Assembly: GCF_000247815.1 (NCBI RefSeq)
Contig: NW_004775934.1
Span: forward strand, 1-64,000
DNA from: Ficedula albicollis
Taxonomy: Eukaryota; Chordata; Aves; Passeriformes; Muscicapidae
Direction of reading: 5' to 3'
Length of the DNA: 64,000 nucleotides
The notes beneath the pieces were generated by a model. It worked only from the letters and a program-made list of their open reading frames with translations, was not told the DNA's origin and ran no database searches. The position numbers and the translations under genes are program-made. Positions within the stretch are counted from its first letter, which is position 1, and each line of letters starts with the position of its first letter. Of this stretch, positions 10,240-20,990 are shown in pieces.

Positions 10240-12229
10240 TTTTTTATGGAAAGGGTTAGTGTATCTTGACATTAAAACAATTTGCACCTGTCAGGTCATT
10301 ATCTTATTAAGACTATTATGGGTCATCTGTTAGATGCAGGATAAGATACATGGAGTACAGATCACAATCAATAAAACTTACCAAATACAATCATATCACT
10401 AACAAAGAGACTCACAGCACAGGAGAACAAGAAGATAATGTCCAAGATCTCATGGGAGTGGCAATAAATGGCTACTGCTCCAAAGTTCATATAGCTGGAG
10501 CTCAGTGGCCATGGTGTTTAGCCAGGAGGAAATACATTAGCTGGAAATTTTGACTTTGACATTACTGGATGTCTTTCTGGAAGCATGGAACAGGGAATAA
10601 GTGAAGAAGGTTAGTAGGAACACAATACCATCATTGTACAGTACATAAGGTACAGTAGGACATAAGGCCTCTGTTGGCAGGCTGCCTCTGTAAGTCTCCA
10701 GACACAGCCGTATCCTGGTAGTCCTTCTCCTGCTCCTGCTTTGGCCATGAGGGCTGGATGGTGATTCGGTCATTTCTCTTCTCATTGGGCCTCATCTTCT
10801 CAGAGGGAATCGATGTTTGCCCAGACGAGCAATAAAACACATGCATACCTTCTCGCTAGGTTAATAAATCAGCTAGGCCTTCCCATTGTATGCTCAACTG
10901 GGGATCTTTACCCAGAGACTTTTAGAAATTGGTTCTGCACACGCAAATCTTCTCAGCAGTATTGATCTGTCGGGGATCAAATTTGATTATCTATTTTCAA
11001 CATTTTTAGCATAAATATGGCGTTATTTAAACATTCTTGAGGAGCCATATTCCCCCTTCTTTGTTTTTTAAACATCCAATTCTCTCATTAGGAACATCAA
11101 TGCAACACAAAATCAAAACAATAAATGTGGTAAAACAATAATCTTACACTAAACAGAAATAAGTCAGGTAATACACATAGTTAGTAGCACTTAAGAGATA
11201 GGGTGGTGATTCAGAAGAACACATCATCCATCAATTCCCTAAATGGAATGTACCATCACCCAGTGTCTGCAGCAGCTGGTAAGCCTTGTTTCACAGCGAG
11301 GACCTGGAGAACCACTCCAGGACAAAGTTTCCAAGTTGACTTCAAAGCCGGGGTCCAGCTGTTATAGGTCCAAATTGGCAAGTCAAAGTGACCTGAGTAT
11401 TGTTTTTGTGCAGAAAACACATGGGTTCCCAACAATGTAGGGCCAAGTCTTGGCCAGAGACCGGGCCTTAACTGGAAGGGTCTCCCTAACATGTCCTAAA
11501 ACCAAACCTTTCAGTAATAGCAGTCAGGAAAGTTTCTTAAGATGATACATGTCTTGCAGATAGCTACACAAAGATATGTTAAAGTTTGTAAACCAGTTGT
11601 CTTTATTATCTATCCTTAGCTAAATAGTCAATGGCACCATAGACAAATTGCAACTGATTAAAGTAAGGCATATGTGTGACCTTAAATAATGCCTTACAGA
11701 TAGTGCCTGTTATAAAAAGTCAGTGAATTTATGTTATGAGATTAATACATCAGCAGTAACTCTCTTAGGAAGCTGAAATAATATTTTTCTAGACATTTAT
11801 GCATATATATGGCATTAGAACAAAATAAAAGTAAAAAAGAGAGCACTAAACAGCTTACAACTAGTAACAGCGATAATCTGGAATTATTACTCATTTTCCT
11901 GTGTTTCCTATAGAAGACAAAACAGCAGATATTGTAATAAATTATTATGTTAATTAACTAGTGCAAAGCATTGACATCTCTAGTATCGTCAATGAAATCA
12001 AGGGGCAACTGTATCTGCACGTATTTTAGACAACTTATTAGTTTGTATCTTTAAAAAGGCGTTTTCCATTGTTTCCTCACAGTTGTTTCAGTGGGTTCCA
12101 TCTTATCTCTATAACAAAGAAACTGTGTCTTGTAATTTATATAAGCAGATTTTAACAGAAGTCAACTTCATGCAGACTTCACATTAGTCATTTCTATGAT
12201 AAAACAATTGTATCCTATAATTTAAACAA

Positions 12230-12660
12230 GCATATTTTAACAGAACTTAAAACTAATCTCAATGAAATTCAATGTTACTTAAATATAGCAAATGTACACC
12301 TAAGATAACTTAAAGTTAAGATTACTGAAACTGAATAGAAATTTATCTTAATATCATTTAACAGAACTTAAAATAACAGACTAAACGCACTTAAACTTGA
12401 CTTTAAATTTAGTAACACTTAAACTTAACAGAAATTAATTGTAACAGAATTAATCCTAACAAAAATTAATTTAATAGAACTTAACTTTAACAGAACATAA
12501 ACTTAGCATCACTCAAATTTAACAATACTGAAGCTTAACCTTACTTAATCTTACCAACACTTAATTAGTATTAAATTAAACAGAACACAACTGAAAATAA
12601 ATATCACCTAAATTTAACAAGTTTAATAGAACTTAACATCACTTAAATGTAACAAAATTA
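12230..12660. repeat. Degenerate AT-rich tandem array inside the ERV
   Basis: Variants of a roughly 12-16-base motif built on ACTTAA and TTAACAGAACTTAA recur many times without strict phase. Base composition is far more AT-rich than at the ERV ends. It looks like an old expanded simple repeat or a decayed minisatellite. I do not recognise a family. Confidence 0.55.
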
Positions 12661-14224
12661 AAGTTAGAGTTGAGAGTATTCCTTTTAAAGCCCCAGATAC
12701 AACAGAATTTAACTAATTTTGACTCTATTATTACAAACAAATGATATAACAGCAACCTGGATTTACTGGAAAGATTATAAAGCTGTGACAAATATGTTGT
12801 AATTTTATGTAATTTAGTTGGGAGAAATAATTTCATGGTAACTGCAAATATTATTGAAAATAGTTATTCATAATAAGGATTTTCCTGGTGTAAATACAAG
12901 TTTACCAGGACTTTTTAAAGTGCAATTTTACTGGGGAAAAAAAAATAATACATGAATGCAGATTTTGGCAAACTGTCCTTCTACTTTGCAAATTTTCACA
13001 AATGTCTGTGCAACAGATTTGAGCTTGGCCTAATAAAGGTAGTAGGATATAAGTATTTAGGCCATAAAACAGTAGGAACTCAGTTATATAATAGTGTCAT
13101 GAGTTCTGCATAACTAACTCAGCTAAGTTAGTGGGTGTGTAAATTTGACATATATAGTTACAAAGTCAGGGTTTCAGAGTGAGTTACCATTCTCTGTACC
13201 TGTTGTCTTTAATGTACTTAAACTGTTTTGATGTCAAGTCCATTTTTAATTTAAACATGATAATAAAAATAACTACATTTGAATCACTAAATAGGTGCAC
13301 ATAAGCAAAAAGCCATCACATGTGCCTTTACAGCAAAAAGATTCACAATTAAATTACCTTATTAAAATTGAGGGTGAAAAGCAACCAAATGGGCAAAATC
13401 ATGGTTAACATAATTATGCAGTGGAGTTTTTCTGAGCTAATTATTTCTAAGCCTCAAATATTTTCTGCAGATAATGTTAATGGGAAAGTCACAGTTTGTT
13501 TTAAAGTGAGCAAAGAAATGCTTTGATTAATAAGTAGTTAAATCTACCGTGGGCCGCACTCAGCTAATTGATATCAGTAACGGTTGTAAATCATTCAGTG
13601 TTTTGACATTAGGTTTTAAAGCTAATTGCTGCTGCAGGGTAACATTTTGTACCTTTAGTATTCACCCCAAACATTTCTAAAGAAGGATTTTTTAAATTTT
13701 CCAAGGGGTCACAGTACTTTACAAATATGAATTTTCCTGTCCACAAACTAAAACATTATCTACATAGTGATAAATGGTGTTCTAAGGGTATGGGCTTGTA
13801 AATATATTTTTAAGCGTACAGGTTTTTAATTTTCATGATAACAGGTAACATCGTTAAAATTAATGAAGAAGCAGTGTTAATTTAGTGCAATCAGACCATT
13901 AAATTAAAATTCTTAAAAAGGAGGTATACATTCCGCATGGTAAGCTCTGTCAATCATGCAATACATCAGCATTTCTGTTAAAGTTAGATCTAGTTACACT
14001 ACTGATATGTAAGAAGACATTGCATTCACAGCTTTGAATCTCTCCAGTAAACAGTCCTGTTAAAAATCACAGTTCACTGAGAGCACAAGGCTAATTTTAA
14101 TGAATGCATTTCAATGTGTCTTCTAGGCATTCCAATAACAGTGCACAATAGCTTCAGCATTTTATGTAAGGCATGATCCTACCGTGTGCTCAGGGCTGAT
14201 CAGAGGGTCTCTGCAGGCACTGGG

Positions 14225-14300
14225 ACACGCCACATGGGGGGACACGCCACATGGGGGGACATGCCACATGGGGGGGGGCACCACATGGGGAAGTCACGCC
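14225..14300. repeat. GC-rich minisatellite
   Basis: Four imperfect copies of a 16-18-base unit (gacacgccacatgggg and variants) in tandem, the last with a longer G-run. It lies within the ERV interior near the 5' LTR. Confidence 0.8.
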
Positions 14301-15128
14301 ACGCGGGAGGAGCTGTCATGTGGGGCTCGGGAGGAGGCAGGAGAGCTCTGACAAGCCAAGGGGGCCCCCAGGCCTGAGGGACCAATACAGTTCCGTGGTT
14401 ATTTTCCACCACTAACCTGACTTTATTAGCTGTGTTGGCATTTTGCTTTCTGTTGGATAAGGGCAGTCCTCTTCCTCATTGTAACCTTATCTCCTGTTGT
14501 TTGTAGGCAGAGGAAGAATGAACAGTTCTACAGAAACAGAAGGAATTAAGCAGAGGATCTCTATGAGCCGGGCAGTAGCAGTTAAAGCAGCAGCTGTGGT
14601 TTCTCTATCAGCTTTTAATTGAAATAATAAAGACATTAATAAAGCCAAACACCGTGTAGTAAGTGATTTTGTGGCTGTTTCGTCTCCCCTTGTAGCTGCC
14701 GCCAATAACACTTGCCCAACTTCCTCTCACATTTCAACAAAAAAGCTGGTTTGTACATCTACTCATGCCGTTTCTTTTACACCACAGCAACAAAGTTTGC
14801 AATATCTGTTTATCACATTTTGTCCCTTGTTTGCCTAACATCATATTTTCTATAGCTTTTTCCTCCATAGATATCTGCTTTCCCATTCTTTCCCCAGTAG
14901 CTCACCTTTTCAAAATTTAAGTCCAGGCTTCTTCTTTTAGCTCTGCGCCCCATGTAATTCTGCAGCTCTGCTCACCATAGGTTTTCTTGGCAGCTCTCCT
15001 GAGTGCCCCTTTTTTTGGCAGCTCTACTTGCTGCCTCTTCTCTGGCACCTCTCAGACTGCCTCCATCTCTGCTCTTCTCCTCGTGGCCAGCTATTCATAT
15101 CACCTCAGATCACGTCTGATCATGCCTT

Positions 15129-15146
15129 ACCATGTCTGGGTCACTG
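15129..15146 (-). other. ERV primer binding site (tRNA-Trp-like)
   Basis: Minus-strand CAGTGACCCAGACATGGT begins two bases inside the 5' LTR edge. It matches about 13 of 18 positions of the tRNA-Trp primer site typical of avian alpharetrovirus-type elements. The mismatches fit an old, inactive copy. Confidence 0.55.
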
Positions 15147-15148
15147 GA

Positions 15149-15580
15149 GTTGGCAATAGAGATGGACAAGGACACCTGTTTCTTTACCCACCATAGCCAA
15201 TCTTTGTTCTTCACAGCTCATTTTTATATAGTTATCAGAAGGCATCATAATTTAATTCGAATTGATTAACAACTTTTTGCTTACTCAGATTAATTGGTAA
15301 TGGCTAGTGTACATGCCCATCAAAAACTTTCTTCTCTAAAAATGTTTACATTCTTGTCTCTTGGGAAGTAGATGTTTCACACAGGTAGAATGTTTCTCCT
15401 CAAAGGGAGAAAATTGTTTTCCCACAAGAGTAGATTGATATGCAAACTGATTTTCACTGTTACAATTCCTTTCTCAGGGAAACTTATCAGGCTAGCTGTT
15501 AGCTGTATCCAGCTGAAGCAGCAAGGCCTGAAGCATGATTTTACAAGGCCTTTCTTTTGTAAGGTTTTACTTATATGTCA
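15149..15580 (-). repeat. 5' LTR of the 5.8-kb ERV
   Basis: Pair of 9785-10224. Minus-strand CTATATAAAAATGAG is the probable TATA box. The poly(A) signal has drifted to AACAAAGATTGG. The outer edge meets the target-site duplication at 15582. Confidence 0.8.
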
Positions 15581-15620
15581 TGCATCTCCATGCTGTCAAG
15601 GTCTTGCCTGCAGCAAGAAT

Positions 15621-16313
15621 AAGAACCCCAGTGTTGTGAACTATTTAGAGAAGTGGTTGTTGTTTTATTCCATTAATGTTTGTTTACTGCAAGCACATGA
15701 AGTTAAAAACCCACTTTGGTCACTGGCAGAAAATAGAGCTGTTAATTATTGGTTAATTGTTATTTCTCTATTTATCTCCAATGGGTGGGAAGAGAGTACA
15801 TTTTGTCTGCATTACCCTGACAAACGCAGTTTGAAAATTGTTCAAAAATCTGGATCGGCCCTATCTCACTAATTCAATACCCTGTAAGTTCATTGCCTCC
15901 ACAATGTTTTGGGGCTTGATTTTTTTCAAAATTTTCTCAGCACCTTTTAAGTGCTGATAAACCATCCTAGAGATGATTTCTCTTGGACTATGGCCCCTTT
16001 TCCGTTGCTGTGCATGCCAGGCACACTAGGTGTTTATTTAAAGAAATACCATGTAGGACAAGTCTTTTATCTGGGCTTTTACTAAACTGCACTTTTCACT
16101 TGCTGACCATCTAACACATCTCCTTTTTCACAGATGTGTCATTCTCCTTGACACAGTACAGACTGCAAACACTGCACAGCCTACAGAGAGCATCTATTCC
16201 TTTTAATTTGTCCTTGTCAGAAAGGGACCCAGAAACAAGAATCAACCCTTGTCTTTTCCAAACAGAACGTCGCCATGCACATTCATATCCACACTTTTGT
16301 TTTCTTCTTTCAG
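15621..16313. other. Interval between ERV flank and kinase exon
   Basis: After about 40 bases of restored homology to 5467-5505 the sequence becomes unique. I see no supported exon. The start TGTTGTGAAC at 15631 could be another truncated LTR, but no second boundary was found. Confidence 0.35.
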
Positions 16314-16431
16314 CTACCTTCTGGATGAGGAACTCTGGCTGGTTATGGAGTACATGGATGGAGGTACTCTGAGCGATGTCATCAGCCAGACCTACCTGTC
16401 TGAAGATGAGATGGCAGCTGTCAGTCGGCAG
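16314..16431 (+). pseudogene. PAK3-like kinase, hinge exon (beta-4/5 to alpha-E)
   Basis: The exon lies between an acceptor (cttctttcag) and a donor (gtcagg). It reads YLLDEELWLVMEYMDGG then TLSDVISQTYLSEDEMAAV. This corresponds closely to [23 protein letters not shown]...MDEGQIAAVCR of PAK1-3, including the hinge methionine and the MEY-x-x-GG that borders the ATP pocket. The length of 118 nt and phase 2-to-0 boundaries agree with PAK genes. The exon itself is open, but its neighbours are decayed. Confidence 0.88.
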
Positions 16432-17241
16432 GTCAGGGATCCCACCTGTGCTTCCGAGGGCCTGGGCAGGATTGTCTGGGAAAGTGGGTCTCAGAACTGG
16501 AGAGATTGCATGTGCCAAGCTTTGTTTCTGTGTTGCTGGTACGCTATGGGAAAGTAAAAGCATCTCAAGTGAATTTTCTGCCAGTGCCCCAGAACTCACT
16601 GTACTCTATTCTTGCACTCTGATCTCCTGCTGTTGTATTCTCACTCTGTCTCTTGTATTTGTATTTGCTGTTCTCCACCCTGCCTCTCTAAATGTTTACC
16701 TCGAGCCTGTCTGCACTGCATTCCTTGCCTGTAAAAGCAAAAGTGCTGGTGGCAGGATTTGAAATGATTAGCAAAGAAAAAAAGAGAGACTTGTTTCTCA
16801 CAGGTCTCAAAAAGGATAGTAGTGCACCTAAAATGATGTTTGCTTCTAAAAGGTGACTGATGTGATACTCTGATTCTGTGCTGAGGCCAGCAATAAAACC
16901 TTTGTCATGGAGCCTCCCATCCCAAAGTGATCCACTTCACAAACCCTCGTTTGTCCTCTGCATGGAGAGCACATCCACTGCAGCAGCAGTTATTCTGCCT
17001 GGTTTGCAGGGGACAGTCTACAGCAGCAGTTGCTGTTGCTCTTTCAGAAGCTGACATGCCTTTCCTTAGAAAGATCCTGCTCTGCTGGTGTTGGAGCAGC
17101 AAGCTCTTCCTGTCAATGGCTCTGTGTTCTGCCGTTACTCCCCATTCCCTTGGAAAGGGAATCATTTAGAGCTATTTCCTTTCTTGTGTGATGAACTCAC
17201 ATTACTAATTTTTGCCCTTCTGTTTCTGTTTTCTCTCTCAG

Positions 17242-17341
17242 TGCCTGCAAAGACTGGATTTTCTTCACTTGAATCTCATGATCCCCCAAGATATGAAGAG
17301 TTGCAACATCCTTCTCAGAACCAATGGCTCTGTCGTGCTGG
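17242..17341 (+). pseudogene. PAK3-like kinase, catalytic-loop exon with lost HRD
   Basis: The exon lies between an acceptor (tctctctcag) and a donor (gtcagt). It reads CLQRLDFLHLNLMIPQDMK and then SCNILLRTNGSVVLG. In PAKs this segment is CLQ-x-L-x-FLHSN-x-VIHRD-x-KS-x-NILL. Here H and R of HRD are P and Q, while the aspartate, lysine and asparagine remain. It ends in phase 1, where the exon carrying DFG would join, but no such exon follows before the LTR at 17883. A truncated, catalytically impaired copy is the best reading; a pseudokinase cannot be excluded. Confidence 0.88.
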
Positions 17342-17882
17342 GTCAGTATATTCTTGGCCAGGGGCAGCATTCTGAGCATGTGAGTTGTGAGGCTGCTTTG
17401 AATGACTGCCAGCTTCCAGAAATGGTGCTGTTGGGAGTGCAGGGGCCCTTGCTGTGAACTGTGGGCACAGTTGCAATGTGCACAGAGGTGTCACAAGGAA
17501 CAAGCAATCATGGATGATGTTGATCTGTGTGTCCCTTCCAGAGGAAGGAAGCCACCATCTAAAGCTTCTGAAAAATAAAGGCCAATGCTGGATGTAGTGT
17601 AAAAAATGTGGGGGTTTTTATTAAGTGGCCAATTCCATATTTCCTTGGCTAAAGCTTTCTGGAGCACAGCAAGCACTGTGCAAGGCAGTTCTGAGCTGCT
17701 GGGAGGGAGGGAATATGGGGATGTGCCTGAAGGTTGTGCTTGAGTAATGAACTGATTTGGAAGGGAGCAGAATAATTTCAGTAGGCAATCTGTGCTTGCT
17801 TTATTACTTTCTGAAAGACAGATACAATGTGGCTTCATTCAGCAAAAGCACAGCCCTTTTTTTTTGCTATATTTTAGGACAA

Positions 17883-18330
17883 TGTCTTGGGTTGCAATAC
17901 AGGATGTGGCCAGAAATGTGCATTCTATCACCATCTGTTGAAGCCAGGTGGGGCAGTGATTCCTTATCTCCATGGCACATATTATCTGCTAATGGACCAT
18001 CTTTAAAACCAGGTGGGGCAGTCATCCTTATCTTTTCCACAATCCATCCTTCCTCCAGGAAGATATCATCTGCTAATGGACCATTCAGTCCCACTGCACG
18101 ACTGATAAAATTACATCATCCCACTGGGAGATGCCCCAGCCAGGGGGAGGAGCCAAGCCTTTCCTACCTAGATAAAAACTGAGATTTTGAACAGCAAGTT
18201 ATCCGTCTTTCCACTGGATTCCAGAGGAACACCAGACCTTTCCACATCATCTCTGGATGACAGTACTGCTGAAAGCTCCTTCTCTGTAATAGGAGGCCTG
18301 CATAAAGGGATCTGACCTCTCAGTCTTAGC
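17883..18330 (+). mobile_element. Passerine-type ERV LTR, 3' end uncertain
   Basis: It begins TGTCTTGGGTTGCAATACAG and carries a duplicated internal motif (ccaggtggggcagt near 17945 and 18011; tctgctaatggaccat at 17985 and 18069). A TATA-like gataaaaact is at 18172. This resembles an abundant songbird LTR family that I know by pattern. The 3' boundary and target-site duplication are not clear. Confidence 0.65.
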
Positions 18331-18683
18331 TTGTTATACTGGGAGTTCTATAGCTTCCAAGCTTTCTGGAGCTTGTGGACTCTCAGTGTAGCTTTCAGCT
18401 GTTTGTCCCTGTTTATCTATCTGGTGGTTCAGGAGTATTTGGGTAACTTTCCTAGCTTTTCCTCCTCTAAGGAACATTCCGTGTAGGCAAATTCTCCCCT
18501 TAAGGAAAAGCATCTCTTGTCGTGATGGTGTCAGCAGTGTTCAGATCATCACCACACAGAGATTCTTACCTAATTCTTGCTTAAAGCTATGACAGCTGCC
18601 ATCTTGCTGCATGAGAGACAAACCCTGTGAGTGGATGTGGTGAGGGGAGGTCTTGTAACAAATTCCCAACTTCTGTCCTGTAG

Positions 18684-18804
18684 GAGTGGGAAGCTGACAC
18701 CATCCCAAGTAGCCAAGAACATCATTGCCACGTTGGAGGACTGTGACAAATCCACACCACCACTCAGAGCCATAGTGCAATGGGACCAGGAGCAAATAAT
18801 GCTG
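18684..18804 (+). pseudogene. Amidase-signature (fatty-acid amide hydrolase-like) exon 1 of 2
   Basis: The exon lies between an acceptor (ttctgtcctgtag) and a donor (gtaatg). It reads GKLTPSQVAKNIIATLED then STPPLRAIVQWDQEQIM. The pattern of T-P-x-x-V-A, E-D, P-P-L-R-A-x-V-Q and D-x-x-x-I-M is that of the segment before the amidase core in plant-like and invertebrate fatty-acid amide hydrolases. It joins in frame to the exon at 19207. No other exon of the gene is visible, so it is a fragment or part of a gene lost to rearrangement. Expression cannot be judged. Confidence 0.65.
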
Positions 18805-19206
18805 GTAATGTCTGCCTCTGGTAGGAAAGGGGCCTCTGCCATCTCAAGGGCAGTAGCATCCATTAGAAGGGCCAATATGCATAGAAAAATAAGTACATTT
18901 TTCCTTCCTCTGTGTTTAGAGGACTATAGACAAGTTTGCTTTCCTTCCTGCAAAGAAAGGTAGCATTAAAGCAATCTGTTTCCTGCTGGATGACTGTTTA
19001 TAATAGGACTTCTGTTCTTATGTGGCATTCATTAGTGTAGATGGTTCCAAATTGTAGTTTCCCTCCAGCATATGGTGGAAGAAGAAAACTTCGATAGACT
19101 GGCCAAGAAAGCCATTTTTTATATCCATTCCAATACTGGTGATGACCTTCAGCTCTGCTAAATATATATAACATATGCTTTATGCTTTTTCTTTTTCTCT
19201 GTGCAG

Positions 19207-19299
19207 ATGGCTGAGGCCTCCACTACTCGTTACAGGAATAAGTGTACCCTATCTTGTCTGGATGGCATCCCAGTGTGCCTGAAAGAAGAATTCAAAGTG
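19207..19299 (+). pseudogene. Amidase-signature exon 2 of 2, with catalytic lysine
   Basis: This 93-nt exon, phase 0 at both ends, lies between ctctgtgcag and gtgagt. It reads MAEASTTRYRNKC then LSCLDGIPVCLKEEFKV. The LDGIPV-x-x-K-E/D pattern is the hallmark of amidase-signature enzymes, and the lysine is the first member of the Ser-Ser-Lys triad. AEAST-x-RY upstream is also typical of fatty-acid amide hydrolase-like members. The Gly-Ser-rich core exons that should follow were not found before the GC-rich block at 19.93 kb. Confidence 0.72.
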
Positions 19300-19929
19300 G
19301 TGAGTTTCCTTGTCTAGCTGCCAGTTCCTGCTACAGGTGGTTAACCCGGACAACACACTGTGACAAGGTTTTAAGACCAACTTCTCAGCAGCAGCCTGAG
19401 AATATGTTTGTAATCAGGGGTTGTACGTGAATTTGTAGTGAGTAGGATTAACAGGTTTTGCATGGTGAAGACAGATCTTGCATACAGCAGACATGTTCCA
19501 TATCTTGATCTCTTTAATCCACGCGGAGTAGAGGGTGGGTGTGGGTAACAGTCTTTTACGATGAAATAAGAATGTATAAAAGCATCTGTACAGTGGGTGT
19601 AACTGTCTGTATTTCTCAGGCACTGACTCTGCTCCACTGGCAAAGCATCCCTCTCTCCTTACCTTAAAATACACGTGCCAGAAATACACAAGTTACTTTG
19701 AAAATCCCTACTGACAAAGATTTTTATCTGTGGCCTAACAACAGCTAACAGTAAATGCTTCTGGCAGTGCCATCAGGCTGTTGTAGGCTCTGCAGAGACC
19801 TACCCCTATGGTGGGAGTCCTGTTTATGTACCGATTCTTCTGTTGCTGCCTTGAAGTAAAAAGTACTTAGTATACCCTGAAAATAAGTCCATCTGTTATT
19901 TTGGCATTCAACTAATCTTGATGCCAGGC

Positions 19930-20990
19930 TTCAAAGGTACAGCGGCGAGCCCGAGCGGTGCCCGGGGCGCTGCCTCCCCGGACAGGGCTGTGCTCCCACC
20001 GCCGCCGGGGCTGCCGAGCAGTCGCTTTCCCCGTGTCTCCGGCTCCGGGCCGCCCCCGCTCCGCGCTCTCCCGAGCGCACTGACCCGCGCCCCTTCCCGG
20101 CGGCCGCGCTCTCCCGAGCGCACTGACCCCGCGCCCCTTCCCGGCCCGGCTGCAGGACTCCCTGTGCTGGGGTTTTCCCTCCTTTCCAAGGCTCACCCCG
20201 ACCCCAGGTTCTCCCATCTCTCTAAGGGCTGTCTCTCCTGTTCCGGAATGCCTCCTCACCCAGGCACCAGGATATGAGCAAAGAGCAGCAGCGTCCTTGT
20301 GAGGGGATCCTAATGCATTTCACGGTGACACCTCACTCCTATTCCATGTATTCTCCCATGGAAGATTCCTTGCTCTCTTTTCCCTGCCACCGATGGGGAT
20401 CTGCAGTCCGTGCCCGGCGCTGCTCCTTGTGGGTTCTCAGGACAGAGGCGATGCTCTGGCGCACCTGGCGCAGGTGACCCTTGAGCCCGAGGAGGGGCCG
20501 ATGCTCTGAGCTGCCACGGATACGGGGTCGAACCCGAGCGCTGCCGTGGCCTCGTTGGGAGCCCGAGCGGTGCCCGGGGCGCTGTCTCCCCGGGCAGGGC
20601 TGTGCTCCCACCGCCGCCGGGGCTGCCGAGCAGTCGCTTTCCCCGTGTCTCCGGCTCCGGGCCGCCCCCGCGGCCGCGCTCTCCCGAGCGCACTGACCCC
20701 GCGCCCCTTCCCGGCCCGGCTGCAGGAGCCCCCACTCCCGGGCTCCCGCCGCTGCGCTCTCCTCTCCCAGGCCTTTCTCGGGCTCTCTCCCGTCTCCCGG
20801 GCTCTCCCCCTTCTCCCGGGTTGCCCGGGCTGTAGCCAGTGCTTTTATTCATCTCCCGGGATCTCTCGCACCCGCTTCTCCCTCTCGCAGGATCTCCCCT
20901 CTCCCGCGCTGTCCGTCCGTTCCCGGCCCGCCCCAGCCCCGGCCCGGAGCGCAGCTCGGAGCTCGGAGCGCAGCGGGGCCGCACCGGTCC
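19930..20990. repeat. GC-rich block with internal duplication
   Basis: CpG-rich sequence standing out from AT-rich surroundings. About 19948-20155 and 20562-20730 share gcccgagcggtgcccggggc and the following ~170 bases, including a repeated ctctcccgagcgcactgacc. It could be a CpG-island promoter of an unseen gene, a local duplication, or an assembly duplication. No supported exon is seen in it. Confidence 0.6.

Larger units (their letters stand above)
9785..15580 (-). mobile_element. Nearly complete endogenous retrovirus, coding capacity decayed
   Basis: Two direct LTR copies (9785-10224 and 15149-15580) bracket the element. Direction is minus, because in both LTRs the TATA-like and poly(A) signals read leftward. 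A tRNA-Trp-like primer site adjoins the right (5') LTR and a polypurine tract adjoins the left (3') LTR. The flanks share gcatctc (9777-9783 and 15582-15588), and 5467 in the paralogous block is the empty site. The interior of about 4.9 kb holds no long open frame. Short minus-strand frames at 10.5-11.5 kb lie where env remnants would be expected. Class II (alpha/beta-like) is inferred from the primer site and target duplication. The LTRs differ at many positions, so the insertion is not recent. Confidence 0.82.

Noticed and set aside
10537..11492. Minus-strand frames of 70-80 codons in the ERV
   Set aside because: Possibly env-region remnants by position, but too short and broken to assign to a retroviral protein.
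20500..20560. tRNA B-box-like GGTTCGACCCC on the minus strand
   Set aside because: No A box at the proper distance and no cloverleaf; a chance match in CpG-rich sequence.
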